From Arthrobacter sp. StoSoilB20 (GTDB lineage Bacteria; Actinomycetota; Actinomycetes; Actinomycetales; Micrococcaceae): 64,000 nucleotides of DNA. Position 1 is the first letter of the stretch; each line of letters begins with the position of its first letter. Shown here one piece after another: positions 17,675 to 26,773 of this stretch. The position numbers were made by a program, and so were the translations under genes. The notes beneath the pieces were generated by a model, which ran no database searches, was not told the DNA's origin, and worked only from the letters and a program-made list of their open reading frames with translations. The DNA lies in contig NZ_AP024651.1 in the NCBI RefSeq assembly GCF_019977295.1, positions 2,294,001 to 2,358,000 on the forward strand. Direction: 5' to 3'.

Positions 17675-18678
17675 GCATCGAAACCCCGCTGTTGAGCTCC
17701 GCGGCCATGGCCGTCAGGCCCGGGCCCATGCTCGACGTCAAGGACCTGGTGGTCCGCTACGGCACGGGTCGGAAGGCCTCTGCGGCACCGCCAGCCGTCG
17801 ACGGTGTCAGCTTCACCATCCAGCCCGGTGAAACGGTGGGTCTGGTGGGGGAGTCCGGCTCGGGCAAGTCGACCATTGGCAAAGCGATCCTCGGCCTGCA
17901 GAAGGTGTCCGGCGGTTCCGTGGAATTCAAGGGTGAGGACATCACGCATGCGGGCTCGGGCAAGCGCCGCGCCATTGGCAGTGAGCTCCGGGCTGTGTTC
18001 CAGGACCCCAACTCTTCGCTGAATCCCAGGAAGACAATCGGCGCCTCACTGGCAGAACCCTTACGCGTCCGCGGTATTGCCGGCGGCGAGGCCCGCACCA
18101 AAGCAGAGGACATGCTGGAACGGGTGGGACTGCCGCGGGAAGCCGTGGACCGGTACCCGAGCCAGTTCTCCGGCGGGCAACGGCAGCGCATTTCGGTGGC
18201 ACGCGCGCTCATTTGCGAACCACAGCTTGTAGTCTGCGACGAAGCTGTCAGCGCCTTGGACCTGTCAACGCAGGCGCAGGTTTTGAACCTCCTGGCCGAT
18301 CTGCGGGACGAGCGCGGCCTGAGCTACCTGTTCATTGCCCACGACATCTCCGTGGTCCAGTTCCTGGCCCAACGGGTGGTGGTCCTGTACCGGGGGCAGG
18401 TCATGGAGGCCGGCCCTGCCGCAGCGGTCACGGAATCGCCGAAGCATCCCTTTACCCAAGCCCTCGTTGCGGCATCACCGGTGCCACGCCCGGCCGAACA
18501 AGCGCAGCGCCGGGCTGTCCGTGAATCCATGGGAGTCAGGACTGCCGCCGCTGTCTCAACGACCGCCGGCGGATGTCCTTTCCGTCAGCGCTGCCCGCTG
18601 GCCACGGAACTATGCGCCTCCGAACGGCCCGCCTTGCGGCGCGTCGGCGAAGCTGACGTCGCCTGCCACTACGCCTGA
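17671..18678 (+). CDS. ABC importer ATP-binding protein, DppF/OppF type
   Basis: A 335-residue ATPase, the second nucleotide-binding subunit of the importer. It has Walker A GESGSGKS (about 60-67), signature FSGGQRQR, Walker B LVVCDEA and switch His in FIAHD. The C-terminal oligopeptide-transporter domain has C-P-F-R-Q-R-C-P-L-A. The start overlaps the preceding stop (ATGA). It follows the fusion subunit and precedes three hydrolase genes in the same orientation with short gaps, so transport and hydrolysis are likely co-expressed. Confidence 0.92.
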   Translation: MSIETPLLSSAAMAVRPGPMLDVKDLVVRYGTGRKASAAPPAVDGVSFTIQPGETVGLVGESGSGKSTIGKAILGLQKVSGGSVEFKGEDITHAGSGKRRAIGSELRAVFQDPNSSLNPRKTIGASLAEPLRVRGIAGGEARTKAEDMLERVGLPREAVDRYPSQFSGGQRQRISVARALICEPQLVVCDEAVSALDLSTQAQVLNLLADLRDERGLSYLFIAHDISVVQFLAQRVVVLYRGQVMEAGPAAAVTESPKHPFTQALVAASPVPRPAEQAQRRAVRESMGVRTAAAVSTTAGGCPFRQRCPLATELCASERPALRRVGEADVACHYA

Positions 18679-18707
18679 TTTTCCGCCCAAGACTCCAGGA
18701 GCAACCA

Positions 18708-19694
18708 GTGACCCTTCAAACACCAGCAAAGACTGCCGATATCAGCCCTGATTCACACCGGGTACCCACCCCGCCGCCGTTTCCCGCCTTTCATGCGCCA
18801 GTCAAACCTGAAGAGGTGTCGGAGGAATCGCTGCTGCACCGGGAACTCAGTTACGCCATCACGGTCGGTTTCCGCCGCCTTTCCATGGACGTATGGCTGC
18901 CCCGGAAGACTTCCGAAGCCGCCGTCCCGGTGGTCGTGTGGATCCATGGGGGAGCGTTCCAGTTGGGCGACCGGAGGGAGCTCCCGCCGACCTTCGCCCC
19001 GGACTCTGTGTTCCGGCTGTTGAACGAGGCTGGGATCGCGTGCGCAACGGTGGACTACCGGCACTCCCTCGAGGCCCCTTTCCCCGCCCAGCTGCACGAC
19101 ATCAAATCAGCGGTCCGCTACCTCCGGCACCACGCTGATGAGTTGGGAATCGATCCGGACAGGATCGGGGCGTGGGGCGAATCGGCAGGAGGCCACCTCG
19201 CTGCACTTCTGGGGCTCACCGGTTCCCGGGACGACCTCGAAGGCGGGCTCGGCGTGCAGGGCCAGTCCAGCGCAGTCAACGCGGTGGTGGACTTCTACGG
19301 CATTTCTTCGCTCAACGATGTTTCAAGACGGCAAGGAATGGAGTCCTTCCTGAACGGTCCACTGACCGCGGCCGTCCCGCGAAGAGCTTCGCTTGATCCC
19401 GGAACGATGCTCGTGGGAGGCTCACCGGAACCGGCACTGCTGCACGCAGCCAGCCCCCTTGGATATGTCACAGCCGGAGCACCTCCGTTCCTGCTGATTC
19501 ATGGCAACAAGGATGGCCTGGTGCCGCACTCCCAAAGCGAACTTCTCGCCGATGCCCTGGAACGGGCAGGCGTACAGAATAAACTCATCACCATCGAGGG
19601 CGCGGACCACTGCTTCTTTTTTGCCGAAGAGCAGGTGGATTGGATCCTGGAGACGTCCATCGACTTCTTCCGGCGTGAATTCGGGCAGCAATGA
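18708..19694 (+). CDS. Alpha/beta hydrolase (esterase, HSL/BD-FAE type), first of three
   Basis: A 328-residue cytoplasmic serine hydrolase. The oxyanion motif is HGGAF, the nucleophile elbow GESAGG, the acid lies in GNKDGLVP and the catalytic His in GADHCFF. The GTG start at 18708 has AGGAG seven bases upstream. No signal peptide. The nearest annotated relatives are carboxylesterases and feruloyl-esterase-like enzymes. In this operon the obvious ester is the depside released by quercetin dioxygenase, or acyl groups on plant glycosides (inference). It overlaps the next hydrolase gene by 4 bp. Confidence 0.9.
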   Translation: MTLQTPAKTADISPDSHRVPTPPPFPAFHAPVKPEEVSEESLLHRELSYAITVGFRRLSMDVWLPRKTSEAAVPVVVWIHGGAFQLGDRRELPPTFAPDSVFRLLNEAGIACATVDYRHSLEAPFPAQLHDIKSAVRYLRHHADELGIDPDRIGAWGESAGGHLAALLGLTGSRDDLEGGLGVQGQSSAVNAVVDFYGISSLNDVSRRQGMESFLNGPLTAAVPRRASLDPGTMLVGGSPEPALLHAASPLGYVTAGAPPFLLIHGNKDGLVPHSQSELLADALERAGVQNKLITIEGADHCFFFAEEQVDWILETSIDFFRREFGQQ

Positions 19695-20698
19695 GCCTGG
19701 ACGCCGGGCTCCGTGCACTGATGGAGCCAGTGGCCGGGGAGGCGTCCTTCGCTGAGTTGCTTGCCAATCCATCAGGGATGAACAGGCTGGAGGCGTTCGG
19801 CGGGGCGGGCCTCCCGTATTCGCCTCCCCGGGTCCACGTCATGGAGGCGCAGGCACTAGGTCCCAACGGCCTGGTCCCGTTGCGCGTATACGGTCCTCTG
19901 GGCGAGGATGGCCCGCTGCGCGTGGATGGCCCGCTGCGGGGCAAAGCGGACGACGGCGGTGGTCCCGGTTTGGTCTGGTTGCATGGTGGCGGGTTTGCCG
20001 GCGGCGACCTGGAGATGCGCGAAGCCGACCAGCTGGCCCGTGAACTCGTGGCCAGGACCGGCGGAGTGGTCATTTCCGTTGACTACCGGTTGGCCAGGGG
20101 CGGGGTGCATTTTCCCGTCCCGCACGAAGACGTCATCGCGGCATGGTTCTGGGCCGTTGAACAGGCCAGTGGCCTGGGAATCGATCCGGGCAGGCTTTGC
20201 CTTGGTGGGGCGAGCGCGGGAGCCAACCTGGCATGTGGGGCCGCCATGTACCTTAAAGATATCGGCTCGTCGCTGCCGGCGAAGATGCTTCTGGCCTATC
20301 CGTTCCTCCACTCGACGGTGCCACCATTGACCGTGCCGTCCGCGGTGATGTCCTCACTGCCACCCTTTTTGCGGTTCTCGGCCGAGGACTGCACGGCCAT
20401 GTTGGAAAATTTCCTCGGCGGCCCGGCAAGCACGGCATCCTCCTATGCCGTGCCCGGGCATGGAGATCCCACAGGGTTGCCTCCTGCTGCCGTCGTGGCC
20501 TGCGAATACGACGACCTCCGTCCCTCGGCAGAACTGTATGCACAAAGCCTCCGCGGCGCGGGGATCAATGTAGCGTTCAGACTCGAGCAAGGAGCCACTC
20601 ACGGATACCTCAACCACTCCGCAGCATTGGACATAGTCCAACGCGGGTTGGCGTTCCTGGCTTCTGAACTGGCCAGTGCTGACGGTTCCAATGATTGA
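19691..20698 (+). CDS. Alpha/beta hydrolase (hormone-sensitive-lipase type), second of three
   Basis: A 335-residue serine hydrolase with the HSL-family HGGGF motif, nucleophile elbow GASAGA, acid in EYDDLRPS and catalytic His in GATHGYLN. It is translationally coupled to the preceding hydrolase (ATGA). It differs clearly from its two neighbours in the elbow sequence, so the three are not recent duplicates. An oddity is a short internal repeat around residues 70-82 (GPLGEDGPLRVDGPLRG) in a surface loop. Its substrate is unknown; a cytoplasmic ester of the same pathway is likely. Confidence 0.88.
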   Translation: MSLDAGLRALMEPVAGEASFAELLANPSGMNRLEAFGGAGLPYSPPRVHVMEAQALGPNGLVPLRVYGPLGEDGPLRVDGPLRGKADDGGGPGLVWLHGGGFAGGDLEMREADQLARELVARTGGVVISVDYRLARGGVHFPVPHEDVIAAWFWAVEQASGLGIDPGRLCLGGASAGANLACGAAMYLKDIGSSLPAKMLLAYPFLHSTVPPLTVPSAVMSSLPPFLRFSAEDCTAMLENFLGGPASTASSYAVPGHGDPTGLPPAAVVACEYDDLRPSAELYAQSLRGAGINVAFRLEQGATHGYLNHSAALDIVQRGLAFLASELASADGSND

Positions 20699-20792
20699 AA
20701 TCGACTGTTCACGCCGGGGAGCGTATTCGACATCCTTGGAGGGAACGCCCGGAACATCGAGGATCCGGCGAAAGACGCAGAGGGAGTCAACG

Positions 20793-21650
20793 ATGACGGA
20801 GGGCCGCATACTCACCGGGATTGAGTTTGCCCGCACCGGCGACGACGGCTCGCGGCCGCTGTTGCTCGATCTCTACCTGCCGGAATCCGCGCCCGGGTCC
20901 GCTGGCCACCACAAGCTGCGTCCCGCCGTCGTTCATTTCCACGGTGGCGGCTGGCGCGTAGGGGAGCGTTCCTCCCTGGGGCCGGTGTGCGATGGCTTCG
21001 GCCTGACGCCCTTTGATGTTCTTACCGAAGCCGGATTCGTCGTGGCGTCGGCGGATTACAGGCTGAGCGCCGAGGCGCAGTTTCCAGCTCAGCTCCACGA
21101 TGCCTTGGCCGCAGTGCAATGGCTCCGGGAGCATGCTGACCACTACGGCGTTGATCCCCAGCACATTTATGCCTGGGGCGACTCTGCAGGCGGGCACCTG
21201 GCCAGTCTTGTTGCCCTCACCGGGGCAGGCGAGAGCAAGGTCGCCGCGGTCGCCGCGTGGTACCCGCCCACCGATCTGGTTCACATGGGGGAGCAGGCGC
21301 TGCCCGACGCTGTCGCGCGGGCCAGCGATCCCGGGTCCCGGGAAGAGCTGCTGGTGGGCGCGGTGTTGGCTGAATATCCCGGTAAGGCAGCTGCAGCGAG
21401 CCCCATCAGCTTTGTCCATCCGGACGCTCCGCCCTTCCTGTTGGTCCACGGCACGGCAGACAGGTTTGTTCCCGCCGCCCAATCGGAGTCCTTGGCCGCC
21501 GAACTGCAGAAGGCCGGCGCCGACGTCGAACTCCTCCTCATCGAGGACGCCGACCACATGTGGCGGCTGGAGGACGGAAGCCCGGGCGCTGCCGAGAAGG
21601 CCCTCGCGGCCACAGTCTCCTTCTTCCGCCACCAGTCCGGCCATCCATAA
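20793..21650 (+). CDS. Alpha/beta hydrolase (BD-FAE-like), third of three
   Basis: A 285-residue serine hydrolase related to the first copy: HGGGW oxyanion motif, GDSAGG elbow, acid in GTADRFVP and His in DADHMW. The ATG at 20793 is chosen because AGGGAG lies seven bases upstream and family similarity begins there; the frame extends further upstream without it. The 94-bp gap before it is the largest within the operon after 14685 except that before 21750. Substrate specificity is not visible from sequence. Confidence 0.88.
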   Translation: MTEGRILTGIEFARTGDDGSRPLLLDLYLPESAPGSAGHHKLRPAVVHFHGGGWRVGERSSLGPVCDGFGLTPFDVLTEAGFVVASADYRLSAEAQFPAQLHDALAAVQWLREHADHYGVDPQHIYAWGDSAGGHLASLVALTGAGESKVAAVAAWYPPTDLVHMGEQALPDAVARASDPGSREELLVGAVLAEYPGKAAAASPISFVHPDAPPFLLVHGTADRFVPAAQSESLAAELQKAGADVELLLIEDADHMWRLEDGSPGAAEKALAATVSFFRHQSGHP

Positions 21651-21749
21651 CTTTTCCGCACTACTGGCTACGGCCCGGCCTTCAGGCCCGACTTTGCCGT
21701 GCCCTCTACCTTCCGACAACCGCCTTCGGGCGAACCTGAAAGGCCCATC

Positions 21750-22607
21750 ATGCAGTACATAGGTATCAACCACGACGGCGGCCCCTGGGTCGCGGCCCTG
21801 AGCGGCGAGCGCGTTTTCCCGCTGGCGTCCGTGACGGACTTTTGGGCCGATGCAGCGAGGTGGCAGGAGAAGGCACCGGCGCTCATCACCGACATTGCTG
21901 CCGGCCTCGATCGAGCGGCTGTTATTGAGGTTCCACTGGTTCCGGCGTCCGCGCGGGTGATTTGCGTGGGCCTGAACTACAAGGCCCACGCCGCCGAAGG
22001 CAGCTATAAGGACCAGGAGCTCCCGCCTTATCCCACCCTGTTTGGCCGGTGGACTGCCTCCTTGTCCGTGGGCAACGTACCGGTACCGGTTCCGGGGAGC
22101 GAGGCGGGCCTGGACTGGGAGGGCGAGGTAGCTGCCTACATCGGTAGGCGGGTGGAGTCTGGTGACGAGGCTGCAGCCGAGGAGGCCATATTTGGTTACT
22201 CCACCTTCAACGACATCACCGCACGGCGTGCCCAAAAGCTCACGTCCCAGTGGACACTGGGCAAGAACGGCGACTTCACCGGTCCCATGGGCCCACTGGT
22301 CAGCCGCGATGACGTGGGCGACCTCCGCGATGGCCTCCAGGTCCGCACCCGGGTCAACGGCACGGAAGTTCAGAACGGCAACACCCGGGACATGATCTTT
22401 TCCGTCCCGGCCATCGTCTCGCTGATCAGTGAAACCTTCACCCTGCACCCTGGAGATGTGATCGCTTCCGGCACGCCTGAGGGAGTCGGCTATGCCCGCA
22501 CGCCACAGTGGTTGTTGCAGGCAGGCGACGTCGTAGAGGTCGAGATCGAGAAGCTCGGCACTTTGGTGACTCCCGTTGGTGAACCGTCGCTCCGGGCGAG
22601 GGCCTGA
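21750..22607 (+). CDS. Fumarylacetoacetate hydrolase (FAH) family protein
   Basis: A 285-residue member of the FAH superfamily, which cleaves or isomerises beta-diketo acids from aromatic ring opening. It shows VGLNYKAHA, the metal-binding Glu pair in DWEGEVAAYIG, the Asp in YSTFNDITAR, and the C-terminal GDVIASGTPEGVG block. The ATG at 21750 has GAAAGG upstream and begins the family's short N-terminal strand. It overlaps the FAD monooxygenase gene (TGATG). In this operon it probably hydrolyses an acylpyruvate-type product derived from the flavonoid A ring (inference). Confidence 0.92.
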   Translation: MQYIGINHDGGPWVAALSGERVFPLASVTDFWADAARWQEKAPALITDIAAGLDRAAVIEVPLVPASARVICVGLNYKAHAAEGSYKDQELPPYPTLFGRWTASLSVGNVPVPVPGSEAGLDWEGEVAAYIGRRVESGDEAAAEEAIFGYSTFNDITARRAQKLTSQWTLGKNGDFTGPMGPLVSRDDVGDLRDGLQVRTRVNGTEVQNGNTRDMIFSVPAIVSLISETFTLHPGDVIASGTPEGVGYARTPQWLLQAGDVVEVEIEKLGTLVTPVGEPSLRARA

Positions 22608-24328
22608 TGGCTGTTATCAGCCCGGCGCTCGTGGCGGATCTGCCACCCGAGGTCCCTGTACTGATCTCAGGTGGTGGCCCGAGCGGGTTGTTCCTGGCTT
22701 TGGACCTTGCCCACCGGGGGATCCGCAGCGTGGTCATTGAGCCGCGAACGGCCATAGACCAGGACCGGCCGCGTGCCAAGACCACGAATGCGCGAACCAT
22801 GACCCACCTGCGCCGGCTCGGACTCGCTGCACAGTTGCGGGAGGCAGCGCCGCTGCCTGTGGACTTCGCCCAGGACGTCATCTTTTGTTCGTCCCTGACC
22901 GGACGCGAGATCCGGCGGTTCCCGAACGCCTTCCAGCTTGAAGCAGGCCGATATGGGCCGCAACCCGAATGCGGGCAGCAGGTACCGCAACCGGTGCTGG
23001 AAACCGTGCTCCGTGAGGCCGTGGCAGCCTCAGCCCATGCCACACTCCTGACCGGATTGAGGGTGGAGGACTTCACCGCAAGGGCAGGCGGCGGGCAGTC
23101 CGTCACCGTGACCGACGGTGCAGGCAGCCGGACCGTTGGGTGCAGCTTCCTGGCCGGGGCCGACGGCGGTTCCTCCACCGTCCGCCGCGGGCTGGGAATC
23201 CGTTTCGAAGGCGGATCTGCAGCCCTGTCCAACATCAGCATCCTCTTCCGTTCCAGCGACCTCGCCGAAACGATCAGCCTGGATGCTGCCGTCCAGTATT
23301 GGGTCCTCGGCCCGGGAACAGCCGGGATGGTTGGCCGGATGAACCTTGGCCAAACGTGGTGGGCGATTATTCAAGGTGTCGACGCCACGGCAGAGGGGAT
23401 TGACCTGGATCCGGCAGCGATGGTCCGATCCCTGGTGGGTGCCGACGTCGAGGTTGACGTTATCGCGACCGATCCCTGGACCGCGCGTATGCTCCTTGCA
23501 CCGTCCTACGGAAGCGACGGCGTGTTCCTGGTGGGCGACGCCGCTCATCAGAATCCGCCCTGGGGCGGCCACGGCTTCAACACCTGCATCGGAGACGCCG
23601 CCAACCTGGCATGGAAGATCGCCGCCGCTTTGGATGGTTGGGCCGGGCCGGACTTACTGGACAGCTACGTGCTGGAACGGCGCCCCGTTGCCGAGCGAAC
23701 CATCAACGACGCCGCAGCCAATGGCAAGGCGCTCGCGTACCACTTCGCGGACCCGGCTTTGGAACGTGAAGGCGAGGACGGAGCGGCTGCCAGGGCACGC
23801 GCCCATGCAGCACTGGGCGTGAAGCAAAGCGAGTTCGATTCCCTGGGCCTGGTGTTGGGGTACAACTACGCAGCATCGCCGCTGGTTGTCCCGGACGGTG
23901 CACCCGTGCCTGCGGAAGATCCCATCCTTTACGTGCCCACAGCCACTCCGGGAGCGCTGCTTCCGCACACCTGGCTGCCGGACTCAACATCCCTCTACGA
24001 CCATTTGGGCGCAGGGTTCACGTTGCTGGTGGACGTCGAATCCCTGGCAGGTGGCGACGTCGGAGAAGTGTACGCGCCGGTCCTGTTGGCCGCCGCGGAG
24101 CTCGGCGTTCCCATGGCCACGATGGCAGTAGGACCTGACAGTAAGGGAACGCGGATGGCGGACCTGTGGGCAGCCGACGCCGTCCTGGTCCGCCCCGATC
24201 AACACGTTGCCTGGCGGGGCAGCACCGCCGAACCAGCAGCACATGCCCTCCGCATTGCCGCGGGGTGGTCCCACACCGAAACCCATGAACCAGAGGACGC
24301 CTCCCATGTCGACGCCGTCATTTCGTGA
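22607..24328 (+). CDS. FAD-dependent aromatic monooxygenase (PHBH/phenol hydroxylase type)
   Basis: A 573-residue group A flavoprotein hydroxylase. The N-terminal FAD fold carries GGGPSG; the second FAD motif is LVGDAAHQNPPWGGHGFN, and the C-terminus is the thioredoxin-like domain of the phenol hydroxylase subgroup. These enzymes add one oxygen to a phenolic ring using NAD(P)H, sometimes with loss of a carboxylate. Coupling to an FAH gene upstream and a DUF3500 gene downstream (23-bp overlap) suggests it hydroxylates phloroglucinol or 2,4,6-trihydroxybenzoate, the A-ring product of quercetin breakdown. The substrate is inference. Confidence 0.92.
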   Translation: MAVISPALVADLPPEVPVLISGGGPSGLFLALDLAHRGIRSVVIEPRTAIDQDRPRAKTTNARTMTHLRRLGLAAQLREAAPLPVDFAQDVIFCSSLTGREIRRFPNAFQLEAGRYGPQPECGQQVPQPVLETVLREAVAASAHATLLTGLRVEDFTARAGGGQSVTVTDGAGSRTVGCSFLAGADGGSSTVRRGLGIRFEGGSAALSNISILFRSSDLAETISLDAAVQYWVLGPGTAGMVGRMNLGQTWWAIIQGVDATAEGIDLDPAAMVRSLVGADVEVDVIATDPWTARMLLAPSYGSDGVFLVGDAAHQNPPWGGHGFNTCIGDAANLAWKIAAALDGWAGPDLLDSYVLERRPVAERTINDAAANGKALAYHFADPALEREGEDGAAARARAHAALGVKQSEFDSLGLVLGYNYAASPLVVPDGAPVPAEDPILYVPTATPGALLPHTWLPDSTSLYDHLGAGFTLLVDVESLAGGDVGEVYAPVLLAAAELGVPMATMAVGPDSKGTRMADLWAADAVLVRPDQHVAWRGSTAEPAAHALRIAAGWSHTETHEPEDASHVDAVIS

Positions 24329-25559
24329 CTACCTCTACACGCCGGATCATCCACGTGTAGCGAAACTCCGCGGCCTGGACGCCCGGGCCTACGCCGAAGC
24401 AGCCAAAGACGACCCGTTTGCCGGCCCCATGATCGAGGGATGGAAGAAGCTGTATCCCCAACCCTTCGTCGGTGTGACCAACGACGGCATGGTGCGCGAA
24501 GGGCTGTACACGCTCACTGAAGCGTTGCCAGGCGAGGAAGCACCGACGTCGGACATGCTGGCAGCAGCTGAAAAGCTGCTGGCGCTGCTGCCTCAAGAAT
24601 TGCAGGACCGCCTGTGCTACGACGTGGATGCCCCTGAATGGCAAAGCTGGGCCAACCCGGAATTCATGCAGCATGACACCGGGCTTCGCCTGGACGAATG
24701 CGACCCAGCAGTCCGGGATGCCGCCTTGGCCGTGGTTGAAGCGAGCCTCAGCCCCGAGGGTTTTGCGCTGACACGAAACCTCATGCGCATCAACGGCTTT
24801 CTGGGCGACCTCGTGGACCTGCCGCTGCTCATGAACGAGTACAGCTACAACTTCGCGATGTACGGGACCCCCTCGGAAACAGAACCGTGGGGCTGGCAGC
24901 TCTTCGGCCACCACGTGGCACTCAACTGCCTGGCAGCGGGCAGCCAAATGGTCATTTCACCGGTGTTCCTGGGCGCCGAACCAGACACCATCGACGACGG
25001 CGCCCACCACGGCGCTGAGTTTATTGAAGAACGGGTTTCCAAGGAACGGGTCTTCAAAGAACGCATCCAGTGGGCGCGGGAGCTCATGGGCGCCCTACCG
25101 GCTGGGCTCCGTGCCGAAGCAACCGTCTACCAGCAGATGCAGGACCCATCCATGCCGGAAGGACGCCTGCATGCAGGGGATGAACGGCACCTGGCGGGTT
25201 GCTTCCAGGACAACCGGATCATTCCCTATGAAGGCATTCCGGTCTCATCAATGCCGGCGACCGCGACAGCACTCCTGGACAGGATTGTGGAGGAGTGGAT
25301 CTCCTACCTGCCGGCCGGCCCGCGGGCTGCCCGCCTCCGGGAAATCCAAGCACACTACGACGAAACCTGGTTCTCCTGGATTGGCGGCTGGCAAGGCTCC
25401 GAAGCCTTCTACTTCCGCATCCAGAGCCCGGTGGCCATTCTGGAATTGGACCACCACACCGGCGTTTTCCTGAACAACGACACCCCCGCGCCCTTCCACA
25501 TGCACACGGTGGTGCGCACTCCCAACGGCAACGACTACGGACGGGCTTTGCTCGCCTGA
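24306..25559 (+). CDS. DUF3500 family protein, unknown enzyme
   Basis: A 417-residue protein recognised as DUF3500 by its C-terminal HMHTVVRTPNGNDYG motif preceded by LELDHHTGVFL. It is rich in conserved-looking His and acidic residues (FGHHVALN, DDGAHHGAEF, GDERHLAGCF), which suggests a metal site, and has no signal peptide. The ATG at 24306 lies inside the end of the monooxygenase gene, so translation is coupled. It is the last gene before the terminator at 25581. The operon has a ring hydroxylase and a C-C hydrolase but no recognisable ring-cleavage dioxygenase, so this protein is a candidate for the missing ring-opening step. That is a hypothesis. Confidence 0.85.
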   Translation: MSTPSFRDYLYTPDHPRVAKLRGLDARAYAEAAKDDPFAGPMIEGWKKLYPQPFVGVTNDGMVREGLYTLTEALPGEEAPTSDMLAAAEKLLALLPQELQDRLCYDVDAPEWQSWANPEFMQHDTGLRLDECDPAVRDAALAVVEASLSPEGFALTRNLMRINGFLGDLVDLPLLMNEYSYNFAMYGTPSETEPWGWQLFGHHVALNCLAAGSQMVISPVFLGAEPDTIDDGAHHGAEFIEERVSKERVFKERIQWARELMGALPAGLRAEATVYQQMQDPSMPEGRLHAGDERHLAGCFQDNRIIPYEGIPVSSMPATATALLDRIVEEWISYLPAGPRAARLREIQAHYDETWFSWIGGWQGSEAFYFRIQSPVAILELDHHTGVFLNNDTPAPFHMHTVVRTPNGNDYGRALLA

Positions 25560-25580
25560 GAAGCCCAACAACGACAAAAA

Positions 25581-25608
25581 GGTCCGGACTCCTTGAAGAG
25601 TCCGGACC
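25581..25608. terminator. Bidirectional intrinsic terminator
   Basis: A perfect 11-bp stem (GGTCCGGACTC, loop CTTGAA, and its complement) is flanked by an A-rich run on the left and CTTTGTTGTTT on the right. It lies between the convergent stops at 25559 and 25624 and can end transcription from both sides. Confidence 0.9.
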
Positions 25609-25623
25609 CTTTGTTGTTTCAGC

Positions 25624-26691
25624 CTAGAAGTCCAGGCCCACACGCCGCTGCGGCGGAGGGCCGACGACGGTCAGGTCCATCTCTGCCTGTGCCCGGCCAA
25701 AACCCTCCATGTCCATGTACGGAGCACCGCCCTCGGTATAGATGTAGTCCTCTGTGGGCTCGTTGAAGTACTCGAAGAAACCATTGAAGACCGATGGCGT
25801 CAGGAAGCCCACCATCTGGGTGTTGTGGGCATCGAACGCGAAGGAATGGATGGTTCCTGCAGGGGCGTGGACAAAGTCGCCCTTGGTCAGCAGCATCTCC
25901 CGGCCGTTCGCATAGAGCCACATGCGGCCCTCCGTGCACAGGAAGTTCTCCGTGTGCTCGGAGTGGAAGTGCAACGGGATATAGGGAGATTTGGCGCCTT
26001 TGGTGTGGACGGCAAAATAGCTATCCCCGGTATTCTGCGGCCGTGAAAGGTAGGAGAACATGGTCTGGTAGCTGACCAGGCGCTCGCCTTCGCCCGCGCT
26101 GAGGAAGTAAGGGCTCAGCGTTGCGGGCAGGCCGGCGTTTTGTTGCAGTCCCGGCTGGACGCGTTCCACATCCGGGAAAGTGATGCCGAATTCGGCACCG
26201 ACCTCTGCTTGTTCCCGGCTGGTCAGCGTGTGGCCGGCGCGGGCGGGCGGAACGTGTGAGTCGATGGGAGTGCCCACACGCTCGTAGTAGGCATCCGCCC
26301 CGCCGGGTGTCATCCAGTTGAGGAAGCGGGTGTAGTGGCTGGCCATGCGGTAGGCGTGGGGAGTACCCGGCGGAATGACTACTGAATCTCCGGGTGTCAG
26401 GATACGGCTTTCGCCCGGCAGCCACACGTGCAGGATGCCGTCGAAGACGTACAGCGTTTTATGTTCGATCGCGTGGCTGACAAAGGGCGACTCAGCACCC
26501 ATGCCGCCCGAAACGTAAGCAGCACTGAAGATACCGCCCGTGTCTGCCGCCCGGGCGATCACGGTGATGAGTTGGCCGTTGACCTCGTAGCGGGCGCCTT
26601 CGCCGGAGGCCATGTAGTAGGGGACAGCTTCGCCCGGAAGCGTGTTGGCCAGGGGGAGTGTTTTGTTGATTTCCTCGACGCTGAGGGGCAT
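25624..26691 (-). CDS. Quercetin 2,3-dioxygenase-like bicupin
   Basis: A 355-residue two-domain cupin with the length and architecture of bacterial quercetinases, which open the flavonol C ring and release carbon monoxide. The C-terminal cupin has a full metal site: His241, His243, Glu248 in HFHSEHTENF and His282 in AGTIHSF. The N-terminal cupin keeps His73 and His112 but has Val71 and Lys78 where the family has His and Glu, so it probably holds no metal. There is no signal peptide. It is the last gene of the leftward unit MFS - GH1 - GH78 - cupin. With a rhamnosidase and a beta-glucosidase upstream, quercetin from rutin is a natural substrate (inference). Confidence 0.88.
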   Translation of the reverse strand: MPLSVEEINKTLPLANTLPGEAVPYYMASGEGARYEVNGQLITVIARAADTGGIFSAAYVSGGMGAESPFVSHAIEHKTLYVFDGILHVWLPGESRILTPGDSVVIPPGTPHAYRMASHYTRFLNWMTPGGADAYYERVGTPIDSHVPPARAGHTLTSREQAEVGAEFGITFPDVERVQPGLQQNAGLPATLSPYFLSAGEGERLVSYQTMFSYLSRPQNTGDSYFAVHTKGAKSPYIPLHFHSEHTENFLCTEGRMWLYANGREMLLTKGDFVHAPAGTIHSFAFDAHNTQMVGFLTPSVFNGFFEYFNEPTEDYIYTEGGAPYMDMEGFGRAQAEMDLTVVGPPPQRRVGLDF

Positions 26692-26773
26692 GTGTTCCTT
26701 CTTTCCTTCGTCAGGCTGTGTGTCTGCTTTTAGCTTCGCGCACCACGCCGGTGGCCCGGTGCTGGATTTTCAA

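Noticed and set aside
19910..19950. Possible frameshift in the second hydrolase
   Set aside because: The short GPL..DGPL repeat lies in frame, and all catalytic motifs before and after are intact, so it is a surface-loop repeat.
20787..22448. A 553-codon minus-strand frame
   Set aside because: Antisense to the third hydrolase and the FAH gene, with no recognisable motifs.
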